Of a stretch of DNA of 64,000 nt, positions 33,282 to 46,039 are shown piece after piece. Every line of letters starts with the position of its first letter. Position 1 is the stretch's first letter. The DNA is taken from NCBI GenBank assembly GCA_013339895.1, contig JABACO010000001.1, positions 29,180,898 to 29,244,897 of the forward strand. The letters are read 5' to 3'. A program made the position numbers and the translations under genes. The notes under the pieces are model-generated. The model was given only the letters and a program-made list of their open reading frames with translations. It ran no database searches and was not told the DNA's origin. Source of the stretch: Ephydatia muelleri. Lineage: Eukaryota > Porifera > Demospongiae > Spongillida > Spongillidae.

Positions 33282-33341
33282 TTTGGTGGCAGCGGTGCTC
33301 AGTAACGTGACGAGGAAGAGACACTTATTGAGTAGAGAACC

Positions 33342-36300
33342 TTGTATATGTCATTGCGTTCGGGGAAGGAGTACAAGTCGCAGGCACGGATGTCGGAGAC
33401 AGAGGAAGCAGCGAGCAGGAACTCAGTCGCAAATGAATCGGTGAGTGTGGCCGACCTTCTGAAGCTCTTGATGGAAGAGCGAAAGCTCAGAGCGGAGGAA
33501 GAGCAGCGACGAGCTGTGAGGGAACAGGAAACAAGAGAAGCGGAGCGTCGTCAAAGAGAAGAAGAAAAGCAGAGGGAACAGGAAACAAGAGAAGCGGAGC
33601 GTCGTCAAAGAGAAGAAGAAAAGCAGAGGGAACAGGAAACAAGAGAAGCGGAGCGTCGTCAAAGAGAAGAAGAAAAGCAGAGACAGGCGGAACGTGAGCG
33701 CCAGGCTAGAGACGAGTGGAAAGCGCAGTTCGAGATGGTCGCTCGACTGGCACAGGATGGTCGGAACCGCGAAGGCGAGCAGACTGGTCGTATTCTAAAG
33801 GAAGCTGAAGCAAAGGTGGCAAAGCTCACGGAGAGGGACGACATTGAGGCGTACCTAGCCACGTTTGAGAGAACGATGACGGCATATGAAGTGAACAGAC
33901 AACGATGGGTCTACAAACTGGCGCCTCAGTTAAGCGGAAAGGCTCAGCAGGCATACGCGGCGATGTCATCCGAAGAAGCTGTAGACTACGAATGTGTTAA
34001 AGCCGCTATCCTGAAACGATATGACATCAATGAGGAAACATATCGACTTCGGTTCCGGTCGGTGATGAAGAGCCTGGACGAGTCGCACAGAGAGGTGGCG
34101 GTGAGGGTAAAAGACCTCGCGAAAAAGTGGTTGAAGCAGCAGGCCACAGCAGAAGCGGTCGTGGAGGTGGTTGCTCAGGAACAACTACTCAACACGTTGC
34201 CCAGTAATGTTCGTGTATGGGTGCGTGAGAGGAAGCCGACTACATGTTTGGAGGCGGGTCAGCTTGCAGACGACTACGCCCAGGCGAGAAGACAGGCTGG
34301 ACTGGAGAGCAAACGGGAGGACGTAAAAAATGGGGAAGGAGGGAAGCAGTCTGGTACTGGCGGCCAAGGCAAGGGGCGTGTCGGCGAAGAATCAGCAGGG
34401 ACCAGGGATGTAGACGGAAAAGGTCAGCCCAGTAGAAAAGGACCTAGGTGCTACTCCTGCCACAAATTCGGGCATATCGCTAGTAAGTGCCCTAGTAGTG
34501 CGGTAATGTATGGGGGCGTTAAGTATGCACACAAGCGACCTGCAAAGTCTAGCAGTACAACTGTCATTAGATCAGGATGGGTGAATGATAGGTGGGTAAA
34601 GGATATTGTACTGGACACGGGCGCAGCGAAAACGATGATTAGAGGTGACCTGGTGACTGAGGAGGACATGGTGGGCTCCAGCATTATAGTCAAGTGTGCG
34701 CATGGAGATGAAGTCGCTTACCCAGTCGCGCGAGTGAAAATTGTAGTCGAGGGGGTGACATATACGCTTGATGTGGCAGTTTCAGATAGCCTCCCAGTAT
34801 CAGTACTGTTGGGTAGGGATGTCCCTGACCTAGTTAATATTGGGAAGACGAAACGTAAATTCTCATGTGTGGGGGTGTTGGATGTGATGGCTGTAACTAC
34901 GCGGGCGCAAGCACGGGCGAAGCGCGCCGAGGAGTATCAGCTGGCTGAAAGGGAGCAGCGTGAAGCAGCAGTCACTACTGAAGTTGACTCAAGTCAGAAT
35001 CACCCAGTTGCTCCCAAGGAGTCAGAGGAAAATGCGACCATCACAGATCAAGACACATCTACAAGAGAGGACCAAGGGCAAGGATGGACTAAAGAGTGCC
35101 CAGGAGTGGCCTTCGATGCAGAGCTTTTCGAGGAAAAGAGCTCCCCAGATGCGAGTCTTGGTGTGAATATTTCGGCCACGGAGTTAGGAGTGTTGCAGAA
35201 GGCTGACCCAACGCTATCCCTTATTTGGGAGAAAGGGATCGGAAAAGGAGACGGGACGGAGGCAAGGTACTTTGAACAAAAGGGCTTGCTGTGGCGGAGA
35301 TGGAATGATCAGACACATAGTGAGGAGGAAGTGCGTCAGTTGGTTCTACCAACGCAGTGTAGGAAAGCGGTCCTACAACTTGCACACGAGATTCCACTAT
35401 CTGGTCACTTAGGTAAAAAGAAGACACTGCAAAGGGTGCTCCAGCGGTTCTATTGGCCATCGGTTTGCAGGGACGTAGCAAATTGGTGCCGCTCGTGTGC
35501 GGCTTGCCAAAAAACGGCTCAGAAGAGACATAGGCCAGCCCCATTGGTTCCACTGCCGATTATTGAAGAGCCATTTGCACGCATTGCAATGGACATCGTG
35601 GGTCCCTTACCACGAAGCAGATCTGGAAATAAATTCATTTTAGTGGTGTGCGATTACGCAACCAGATACCCAGAGGCAGTGGCGATGAAGTCAGTTGTGG
35701 CGGAGTATGTGGCTGAGGAACTTATTGGCATCTTCGCAAGAGTCGGGATTCCGCGGGAAATCCTGACAGATCAAGGTTCAAATTTTATGTCCAATTTATT
35801 GTCCGAGCTATATCGTCTGATGCAAATCAAACCTATCAGAACCAGTCCATACCATCCAGAAACAGATGGGCTCGTAGAAAGATTTAATGGAACGTTGAAG
35901 GCGATGCTACGGAAAGCTGCAGTGGGCGAAGGCAAGGATTGGGATAAGTTGCTACCCTTTGTACTCTTCGCGTACCGAGAGGTACCGCAGGCTTCGACAG
36001 GGTTTTCCCCATTTGAGCTGGTATACGGGAGACAAGTGAGAGGCCCACTGGACATCCTGAAAGAGACCTGGAAAACGAGCAAGAGGAGTACAGAAAGTGT
36101 TGTCTCATATGTTTTAGACGTACAGGAGAAGCTAGCCAGAATGTCAGAACTTGTTGTGGATAACCTCAAGGAAGCTCAGAAGCAACAGAAAAGATGGTAC
36201 GACTCCAACGCGAGGATGAGGGAGTTCAAGGACGGAGACCAGGTCCTCGTATTGCTGCCATCATCAACCAGCAAGTTGCTAGCGAGCTGGCAAGGGCCAT

Positions 36301-38038
36301 ACGTGGTAAAGAAACGGTTGTCAGACGTCACGTATGAAGTTGATATGTCAGACAAGAAAAAGAGGAAGAGAATCTTCCACGTGAATATGCTACGGGCGTG
36401 GCATACCCCGCAAGTCACACAGAGTTTATGGGCTGGGAACGAAGAGGAAGTAGAAGATGATACAGAGGGAGACGACCTGGTAGTCTGGAACAGTGATGCA
36501 GAGGCGAGCAAGCAGTTGATGATTAACGAGCAGTTGGAAGACAGTCAGAAGATTGAACTTTTAGCACTACTCAAGGAATTTGATGATGTGCTACAGAATA
36601 CACCAGGAAAAACAAATCTAGTCGAGTATCGAATCCATACTGATTCAGCCCCGCCTTTAAGACTTCCGGCATATCGTCTACCATACGCATATCGGGATCG
36701 AGTGAAGAAAGAACTGGACGACATGCTGAAGCTGGGAATCATTGAACCATCTGCAAGCGAGTGGGCGTCACCAATGGTGGTGGTGGCTAAGAAAGACGGA
36801 GCATTGCGTATCTGTGTGGACTTTCGTCGGTTGAATGCAATCTCCAAGTATGACGCCTATCCCATGCAGAGGATCGACGAGTTGGTCGACAAGTTAGGAA
36901 AGGCGAGGTTCGTCACAACCGTTGACCTAACAAAGGGCTATTGGCAGGTCCCCATAGCAGAAGAGGACAAACCAAAGACGGCGTTCACAACCCCCTTCGG
37001 TCTGTTCCAGTTTACGGTAATGCCCTTTGGATTACAGGGAGCCCCGTCCACCTTCCAGCGGATGATGGACACCCTCATCAGAGGAATGGAGGCTACGCGT
37101 CTGCATACATCGATGACGTGGCAGTATACAGCTCTTGCTGGAGAGAACACATCGATCACCTGCGAAATCTGTTCCTGAGGTTGCGGAAGGCAAACCTCAA
37201 GGTTAAGCCCAGCAAATGTCAGTGTGCAATGTTTGAGTGTGTATATTTGGGGCATGTGGTGGGCAAGGGAACGGTAAGACTAGAGTCGTCCAAGATAGAG
37301 GCAATCAAGAGGATGCCTGTTCCAAGGACGAAAAAGGGAGTTCGGCAATTTTTAGGTTTGGCGGGCTATTATCGGCGATTTATTCGTGACTTTGCTACCA
37401 TCGCCACCCCGTTAACCGAGCTGACGAGGAAGTCTGCCCCTCAGGAAGTAAAGTGGTCATTGCAAGCCCAGGAGGCATTTGACACACTCAAGACCAAAAT
37501 TGCGTCATCACCTGTGCTAATGTGCCCAGACATGTCCCGTATGTTTACGCTGCAGACGGACGCGTCAGATTACGGCATAGGGGCGGTACTTAGCCAAACG
37601 GGCGAGGATGGAGAAGAACACCCAGTGGCATTTTTTAGCCAAAAGCTACTGCCGAGAGAACGAAAGTACTCAACAATTGAAAAAGAGTGCCTCGCAATCC
37701 GCATGGGTACCCAGGCTTTTAGGGTATACTTGATTGGAAAGCCATTTGTGGTCCAGACGGATCATCGTGCTCTGGAGTGGTTGTACAAGATGAAGGACAC
37801 CACTAGCAGGCTAACAAGGTGGAGCCTGGCCTTACAACCATTCCAGTTTACAGTTCGCTATCGTAGGGGTCAAGCGAATGCAAACGCAGACGCACTATCA
37901 CGATGCATTGTGTCGCCCTCAGAAGCGACTAAAATGCCAGAGAAGGAGGGAGAAGTGTCAGGGACCCAGGCTAGCTATGATGTCAGCCCTTCCCAGAGAG
38001 TCGTATCCGGACAGATATCACCTGACTGGAGGTGTTGA
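33342..38038 (+). pseudogene. Gypsy Gag-PR-IN-RT-RNase H polyprotein, one frameshift
   Basis: The first frame (33342-37178) has a charged coiled coil with three near-identical 21-residue repeats (REQETREAERRQREEEKQ), a Gag domain, a CCHC knuckle near residue 370 (CYSCHKFGHIASKC) and a protease DTGA near 425. Next come an HHCC zinc finger (about 682-720), an integrase core (D in IAMDIVG, D in TDQGSN, E in GLVERFN, about 750-845) and a GPY/F module. The reverse transcriptase starts only after these. Near 37090 one base is missing and the frame moves; the second frame carries YIDD (37106-37117), the rest of RT and RNase H (LQTDASDYGIGAVLS, TIEKECLAI, NADALSR). It stops inside the 3' LTR. Integrase before RT is the Copia order, known in Gypsy only from Gmr1-type elements. 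The break makes this copy non-autonomous unless it is an assembly error. Confidence 0.9.
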
Positions 38039-38229
38039 TAAGCTACTGAATAGGAGCGGCCCGACCTTCCAGAACATTCCTCATTGTGTACTGATGCGGA
38101 CTATACCTTGTGTTGCATGAAGTTAAAAACGAGTTGTAATTGTGTATGCTCAGTCTTGCTTAGTGTATTTGGCTGTTAGTGGAAACTCTGTCCGGTGACA
38201 TTGCGCTAGCGCGTAACGGATCCTCAACA
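37956..38229 (+). repeat. 3' LTR of the Gypsy element
   Basis: 274 bp, preceded by the polypurine tract and followed by GCAT. The first ~83 bp also encode the end of the polyprotein. Confidence 0.93.
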
Positions 38230-38233
38230 GCAT

Positions 38234-38555
38234 GCAGTTTATGTTAATTGTTCACATTCAAAGCCCAGCTTTAATAAATGATGCGGCAAATGCACACGTA
38301 CGGCATATACATATATCATGCCCACAGTACTACGACTACGCAAAAGGGTCATGTAGGCGGGGGAACACTACTGGTGCTGATGTATTTCAGTTGTCCATGT
38401 CCTGCTTCTCAGCTAGATTCATTCCGTAATTCTCAAGAGCTTAAAGATGTGAAAAAGGAAATGGATTAAGTTAATTAACGCATTACTGAACTACATTGAA
38501 GGTTACCCACCTCTGTGTAACAAAGTATATGCACCAAGCCATGGTGATCGCAATA
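38234..38555. other. No gene recognised
   Basis: Flank between the Gypsy element and MITE copy D. It may hold the end of the downstream secreted-protein gene, but no exon can be supported. Confidence 0.35.
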
Positions 38556-38746
38556 TATGGATCGTATCCCCGAAAGAGACCTAACGCAAGATTTCTATTT
38601 TATTTGATATTCTATAAAGTCTGAAATGTTCTGCTTCCTATGCACTGAGAAATCGGAGTATCAGTAGTTGCATTTTACATTTCGATTGGAAGCATTGCAA
38701 TGTATGAGCTACACGTAAGTATACCGTTTCAATGAAACGATCCCAT
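38556..38746. repeat. MITE, GGGATCGTTTCCGCG family, copy D
   Basis: A shorter, diverged copy: left end ATGGATCGTATCCCCG, right end GAAACGATCCCATATAT, interior GAGAAATCGGAGTAT. It lies just beyond the last supported exon of the ConA-like gene, probably in an intron. Confidence 0.65.
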
Positions 38747-38782
38747 ATATATAATTATATATAATGAATATTGAAGTCTTAC

Positions 38783-39682
38783 CAGCATTAATTCCTGCAG
38801 CTGTAGGCAGGATCTTGTAATTTAAACGATTGATTTGAGCTTTTGCAGCGTCGAACCAAGGATCACCAGCGTAGACAATGAGTTGGCCAGAGTAACGATG
38901 GGTAGGTTGCGTAGCAGTATATACTTTCCCTCCCACAGTCAGCTTCACATCCTTTCCCTTGCATTCCAGTGTAAAAGTGGTGTGGACATCGAGAGGTAGT
39001 GCATCTGTGTCAATACGTCACTAGAATCGCCAATTCTGACATGCATTCGACTAGTGCCCGGCATAAACCAAATAGCAGGTGAACGACTTCCAAACTCACA
39101 ACAGTCTTTGAGAGTAGTAAAATGCAGAATGCTGCTCCAGTCAGTAACGATACCAGTGGGTACAATGTCGAAGGATAGCCTGTAGTTCGCTTTTCCGGAG
39201 ACTATGGCTATCGGATTGTTTTTGACCAATGCTGGACTAGTAGGCAGAAGGGGCTTGTTGTTGTTGTCGTCGTCGTCGTCGTCGTCGTTGTTGTTGTATC
39301 GCTGGCTTTGCATCGACGATAAGCTGCATGAGAAATGTTACTTAGAACGATTCCTAGTCTAAAGCTGATACGCTGTCTTGCATGAAATTGTGAATGCGCT
39401 TCTGATATGATAAAGTGTATACAAATGAACAATCGTATACTAACCAACTTGGCATATGTCATCGTCCTCCTCGTGCACCATTTCAGGAAATAGCTCATTG
39501 CTGTCCACAACGGGTACGTTGGATTTAGAAGAAGAGATGACGTCATCGAAGGGGTTGGCCATGTTATCTTCAGCAGCGATGGCAGCCTCCATCGGATAGA
39601 GCTTGTTTGCGGTCACACAGATCGTGGACAGTGTCAAGTACAAGGCGACTGTCCAGTGCAGCGAAGCGTTTTCTTTCTTCAT
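38783..39682 (-). CDS. Secreted ConA/LamG-like protein, 3' end missing, frame breaks present
   Basis: Exon 1 (39449-39682) starts at the Met that follows the TATA box by about 70 bp. It gives a signal peptide (hydrophobic VALYLTLSTICVTA) and an acidic linker ending EEDDDIC. A Met 15 codons upstream would precede the likely transcription start, so it was not chosen. Exon 2 (about 38783-39323) has a trinucleotide tract read as Asp/Asn, Thr or Gln/Arg by frame, then a jelly-roll-like domain: YRLSFDIVPTGIVTDWSSIL, AIWFMPGTSRMHVRIGD, and after a frame change near 39018, FTLECKGKDVKLTVGG and DPWFDAAKAQINRLNYKIL. This domain is common in marine invertebrates; ligand unknown. The frame problems at the tract and near 39018 mean pseudogene or sequencing error. 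A GT donor ends the block at 38782 and later exons were not found. Confidence 0.6.
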
Positions 39683-39745
39683 TTCGAGGAAGAGACCAGT
39701 CTGAATTTTGTGCGATTGCGCATGCAATGACTAGGTCGGAGCATT

Positions 39746-39754
39746 CTATTTATA
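39746..39754 (-). promoter_or_regulatory. TATA box of the ConA-like gene
   Basis: TATAAATAG on the minus strand, 64 bp upstream of the chosen ATG at 39682. This predicts initiation near 39717-39725 and supports the shorter start. Confidence 0.55.
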
Positions 39755-40877
39755 TGCGCCAAAGCGTTTCGTACAAATTGCCACAATTTAATTGTTCACT
39801 TGAAATTCTTCAATTATGAAATTACGGTAAATGAATAATCTTATACTTCACGAATGTGCTGCTTCATGGATCAACACATTTGTACTAACATGCAACATCT
39901 AAATAGTGCAATGATAGTGTGTGTATACATGCATTCATATCTACACGCGGCGCAATCAGCCAATACTTCTTTACCAGCATCCATGCATGCACTTATTCTC
40001 CAAAAGCCCCTAAGTACATCATCACTTGGTTCACCTAAATACCACCACAATTGACTTGACAAAGTCACTCCTTTGGAAAGATGCCCTTGGAACGCTATAC
40101 TAGTTCATATGCATGCATGCATGTACACACAACCGTTATGAATTCTACATGTCAGTGTAAGTAGGAAATGTGTGGATTGCAACTTCATGATGCAACATGC
40201 ATCCATGTGTGCAGCACTTGTGACCTTATAAGTACATGACATGTTGATTCCTTTACAACTGTTGTACTTATGTTTCTTCTCAAGAAAATGACTTCACTAA
40301 TGCTATTTACTCCCAGAACAGAAATGTGTTCACTCCATCTCCATCGGTGTTTTCCAGTTCATAATAAGTACAACTGTATGTGCGAGGTAAAGATGGACAC
40401 ACAAGATGTGTGTACATCCCAGTGCCCCACCTGGTTTTGATTTCAGCATCTACATGGCTGGTTTACATGCATGTCACTGAATTGCATGTATGTAAATGTA
40501 CAACATGGTATTCAAAGCGATTCTTTGTAATAAAACATCACTGAAATGCATCACACAGCTAGATGATTCTTTGATTTGTGAGAATGCATGTATATATGCA
40601 GTTGGAGTTTAAAGAGTTAATAGCCATGCACCGGCCAAAGCAATCAGTCGGGCACTTATCCCCCAGTTAAATCACAACACACTCCAAATGATCAGGACAC
40701 TGGTAGGCTTTTATTCTTCGTTCCTGACCTACTGTTCAGAAAAATTGTGCATTATTGGAGACAATGGTTGAGCTAGTTTTAAAAGTGCTAGGAATTAATG
40801 AAACACATATACCAGAGGGTCTGCGAGCGTATAGCCATTGTCTTATTTGACTGGCAGTTCTAGCTAAACGATTAAAA
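39755..40877. other. No gene recognised
   Basis: ATGCATGC-rich intergenic DNA without supported exons or repeat boundaries. Confidence 0.4.
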
Positions 40878-43800
40878 ACCTCTTCCAATTTCACCGTGGA
40901 ATTTCCCATTTTGAACATTTTGTGAAATAAGTGTAGGTTTTGTTCAAGGTTGGTGTCTCCATAGTTACTTTCTAATGCATATTATAAGAGTATAAGTGTA
41001 TTTGACAAATCTCAACAAAAAGAACATGTAGTTTGGTCATAATTGATTACAGAACAAAACTTCCTTGTTTCCTGGATCCAATCTTGAAATGCCGAAGGAT
41101 AATATATTAATCATGCTGAACAACAAAAGCAATTGCCATGCTTTGAAATCCACCTGTAAGAGGATAAAATTTCTTGACACCTGTGTGAGGAGTAAAATGC
41201 TTTGAAATTTCAATTATAGTTTCCTGAATGGGCACTTAGATGCATTGAAATTTTAAGAATAATTCAAGTGACTACAATAAATGTCAAGCAAAAAATACAG
41301 GCTATTCACACATCATAGTACTGTGATATTCATGCAATAAAATACTTTGAAATTTCAAGGATAATGATAGTTTCCCACCCGACTACTAATTTCATGTAAG
41401 TGTATTGAAGTTTCAAGCAAATACAGAATAGATTAGTGCAGATTATTCATCCATTATAGTACCGTAAAATGTTTTAACATGAGGACTAAGACTACTATAC
41501 TGAAGAATAGCCACCTGAATGGATTGAATAATATCCAACAACTACTCAAGAATCCCCTGTGTGGAGACTAAAATACTTTGACTATCAAGGGTGATTGGTC
41601 GACCTGTATGAGTACTAAAATGCTGTCAGAGGAATAGTCAGTCACCTGTATGGAGACTAAAATGATTTGGAACTCGAGACTAAAATGCTTTGAAATTTCA
41701 AGTATAAGATCATGGTTCATGACAAACGACAATTAAACACATACATTTGGTGGACAAAAATAGTTCTGTGAAATTAATTAATGACTAATACATTAAAATT
41801 TTTCTGATATTAGGACTAAAATGCTTGGAAATAGTCAAGTCATCCATATGATGCTCTGAATAGTCTCACATATTATGCACTGAAATTTCAAGAATACTCT
41901 CGAGACCATATGATGCTTGTACAATACAATGCTTTAAAAATCAAAAATAGAATACTGTATGACTACTAAAGAGAGAGGACTAAAATGCTTTGAAATTTCA
42001 AGAATAATGAAATTTGCTTTCCGACTACTACTCTATTGCAATTTCAAACAGATCTGTACAAGTTATTCATCATAATGTTCTGAAATTTGAATAGTCTTGC
42101 ATATGATGCATTGAATAGTCTCCCCTTATAAAAATCCAATAATGTCACCCATATAGGGACTAAAATGTTCTAGAATCGTTACATATATTAGGCCTTAAAT
42201 ACTTTGAATTTACAATAATAAGACACTTTCCAATACTAATGCATTTGAAATTTCAAAAGAAAAATTTAGATTTGTACAGGTTATTCGCACATCATAGAAC
42301 TGTTAAGAGCTTTGATATTCATCCACATGTGTATACTAAAATGCTGTGAAATTTAAATAAAATTTACCCACATGATGCTTTGAAATTTCAAGAATAATCT
42401 TTTCCCACAGTTGTAGAGTATAATGCTTTGCAATTCAAGAATAGATACCTATAGAGTGTCCAAAATTTTAATTTGAATAATGAAAGTTTCCCATCTGAAA
42501 TTATTACTAATTCAAATGGATTTGTGTCACATACAATGCTTTGAAATTTCAAGAATAGTCAATGCATAAACAGTTGAACAATTAAAAGCTTAGAAATTCA
42601 GGAATAGTTACTCGCATGGGGACTAAAATGCTTTGAAATGTCAAGAATAATGACAGTATTCTATCCGACTACTAATGCATTGACCAAATACCATGAGAAT
42701 AGATTGGTACTGGTTATTCATCTGTAAAACTGCTTCCATATTAGGACTAAAAGCCCTTAATAGTACCATATGATGGTTTGAAATTTCAAAAATAGTGATG
42801 CATAAACAGTTGTGCAATGAAATGCTTAGAAAAACAAGAAATTACCCATATTGGGACAAAATAGCATTGACATGAGGACTATAATGCTTTGAAGAAATGT
42901 CACCCATATGATGCTTTGAAGTTTAATGAATAGTTGAAATTTCAAACATAACAGGATAGTTACCCATATAAAAAATGCTTTGCAATTTGAAGGATAGTAA
43001 CCAGTACGACTAAATTAAAAATGAACAGGCTTATTCGGTACATTCAAAATGGAATAAAGTTAGGATACTAATTTCAATATATATTTTTAAGCTGCAATAT
43101 ACTTGTATCATTAATAGTGCTGTAACATACTGATGCATTCTTACCAACCCCTATGTTCTTGTAGCTGAAGCATGTCACTTAAGCTCATCTTGTTCAAAAA
43201 CAAAGCAGAGTAGTAATACATGTATAATGCATTATCACATTACGTTATGCATGTAGACAGAATGTCAGTGTGATTCTCCATCCTCTGTCATCTGAACGTC
43301 AACATCTTTTGTCATCTGAACTTCAACATCTTTCAACAATTTCAGTGCATCTTGGTTCAAAACTACACCATTTCTTCCCTTATTCATTACAGCAATGAGT
43401 AGATCTGTAAATAATTATACATTACTACCAAGCATGCACCACAGAAGGTTGGACTTTATTAATCCAGTATACATAGATTTTTTAATAACTATTACAATAG
43501 CATTAGGACTATTACAAAACAACAATCAAAACAAAGCAAATTGTATTCAGTCATGCACTGTAGTTTTATGTAAAATTATTATTATTTGGTGTTATCATAT
43601 GGTGCTTATACTAGTCTATCCTCAAGTCTACCTATACTATGTATTGTTGATCATAATATTGAATCAACTTTACCACCCACAGTGCTCAGTGACAGTTATT
43701 TTGTTTGTAAATACTTAGTATTATTACTCAAAAGGAAATGCTGTGTCTATATTGAGGTGCATGCTTCATATTGACAAGCTTGTATAGATTAGTTTTAATA

Positions 43801-45605
43801 TCCATACTATATATCGTGTATAATACTTATTGTATATATTTTAGTACTTGATAAGTTGAATAACAGCCACTTTTTCATGTAACATCAAACAATTGAATCC
43901 ATTCTATGCATTACAGTGCAACTCGTTACAAAAAAAATTAAGCCTTATCCCTACAAAAACGTGTTTATATGATGTTTTGAGTAAGGTTCTTATAGATTAT
44001 TTCAAATGTGAATTACCTGTACATGATGTATTGATAAGGACGAATTGTGAATTTACGGCTTGGATCTTAATGACAAAGTATTTTAAATGGTGCATTAACT
44101 AATTCCTGGTATAGACATTTTGAAATTTCAAACTAGGATAGCCCAATGCCCACATATCTAAATTTGAACTAAATGGAGAATTCATTACAAGTCACACATT
44201 GAAATTTCAAGTTGGGACTTTATATATAGGTAAAGGTTGTCTAACTGATATTCAAAATGTATGTTATAGCAGCATTTACCATTGTGGAAATCATGCATAA
44301 AGTCTGTTGCAGATAAGTTTAAATTGTAAAAGGATTAATGACTATTGATAGATACACTAGATATTCTTGAAATTTCAAGTTCTTTTTTTTTGAATGACAT
44401 TGTATTTTATATCTCAGTGCTTGGATCTGAGTTTAAGGGTTGGAGGATTGAAATAATCACTAATTACAAATGTAATTATGTCAATACGGATATGAAGTTA
44501 TGCTCTGAATTAAAATGTGTTTTTTCCATTTTTAAGCTGGGATTTAAAACAAATTGTAGTGTAGATATGTTTGAAATTTCAAACTAGGATCCGAAACGGA
44601 CTATGGTAATTAATAGCTGTAGACCTTAATTTCGATCAAACCAAGGAAAATCTTACTGGAAATACAGTATTTCAAAACCTTTTAACTTGAATATCATATC
44701 AATTCAAGTCCCAGCTAAATGTTTTGAAATTTCAAGACCGGATTTTTTGCCTTGTATACAAATTGTAAGTTGTCTAGCTTACTTGAGATTGTCTAGATCA
44801 AATTATGCTAACAAAGCCAATCTTCGAATGAAGCTTTAACTGTAACATTTAGCATATGACAGTTCACATAAAATGTAGGTAGATTTCTGTCAGATGTATT
44901 CTACAACTACCTTTCTGATTCACAGCAATATCTATCTTTATCCTGCCAACTGTATAAGTATAATATTCAATGACCATTTTGAAATTTCAAATAACATTTG
45001 ACCCTTAAAAACAGCACTCATCATGATCTTTTTCTATCACAGAGTAAAGAATCTGAAGTGAATGATAGTGATGTTGATGTTCAGCTAGGAAGTTTTGTGG
45101 CATTGGGCCTTGATGAATTAAATCTATGGAACAAACAATATCTGTGCACAGAAACAATACTGTACTAAGAAACATATCTTTATCTAAGTCCAACAGACTG
45201 TCTAAACCGATTATAGATAAACTGAAGAGCATTTATGATAATTTTGAGTTCATGTAGGATATTCTGTTGAATTTATGTACGATTTGTGAATGTGATATGA
45301 AGTTTATTCAAACATGTTATCCTCTTAGATTATTTTAAGTAGTAGTATGCAATTTGTTCTATTTGACTCTGAAGTGTTATTGATGTATAACATAATTTTA
45401 TGCATAAACTAGAACCCCGATCATAAGCACATGACACTTATTTTGAATGAATTTTAAATTTTATATACTTGAAAATGCTCCATATGTATTGAACAGGGAT
45501 GGAAAATGTAAAACTGACAAGATTTATGTGATTTATTTGAATGAAATAGACCTTTTTGATTCAAATATCAGGAATTGGAAATTCCACGGTGAAATTGGAA
45601 GTGGT
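40878..45605. repeat. AT-rich degenerate array of GAAATTTCAA motifs bounded by inverted repeats
   Basis: From about 41100 to 45000 the palindromic core GAAATTTC recurs dozens of times, often in TGCTTTGAAATTTCAAGAATA and mostly in the CTAAAATGCTTTGAAATT context up to 43000. Spacing is irregular. A roughly 28-bp sequence ACCTCTTCCAATTTCACCGT at 40878-40906 recurs inverted at 45577-45605 (GGAAATTCCACGGTGAAATT). The open frames inside (for example 43395-43718 and 44345-44587) have AT-driven composition and no domain. It may be a decayed satellite or a large non-coding element. Confidence 0.6.
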
Positions 45606-46039
45606 TTAAACCTGTTTTCATCAGTTTTTTAAATAACCTCACAAATCGAGTGACTTTTTGAAATTACTGGTTTAGGAGGTCAAGGGGAGATTACAACCCT
45701 ATCCTACAGTCTCTGTGTTACACGCACGTACATCGGTAATTTTGTACATGTAGACACTTTACCACACTCGCTTCAATGTACAGGTATATACATGTATGTA
45801 CAACTTGACATGACAATTAAAGCTGTGGAGTTCGAAGTACGGTCCTGTACGCTGTGTCCTCTTTGGAGAGTGATGTTCTGGCGAAGAGCTGCAAGCTGGG
45901 TGCTGCATGGGTGTCTAAGCTGACTTGTGTTTTATTGGTGCAGTTTTCTTATATACGATTTTGCATTTCGTTGCATGCATTGGTGTTTTCATTAGACACC
46001 GAAAGTTTAAGGGATCGAGTTCCCAATCTCACCAAATTA

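Larger units (their letters stand above)
33008..38229 (+). mobile_element. Ty3/Gypsy LTR retrotransposon with Gmr1-like domain order, full length
   Basis: LTRs at 33008-33281 and 37956-38229 start TGTCAGGG, end AACA, are 274 bp each and differ at only one position that I can see (TTAACA against TCAACA), so insertion was recent. GCAT is repeated on both sides (33004-33007, 38230-38233). TGGTGGCAGCGG just after the 5' LTR is the probable primer-binding site. The purine tract AGAGAAGGAGGGAGAAG abuts the 3' LTR. Internal coding is one polyprotein with a single break in reverse transcriptase. Confidence 0.93.

Noticed and set aside
33423..36847. Minus-strand frames opposite the Gypsy polyprotein
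   Set aside because: Shadows of the plus-strand coding sequence.
43395..43718. 107-codon frame in the AT-rich array
   Set aside because: Composition is driven by AT content, with no domain, splice or promoter support.
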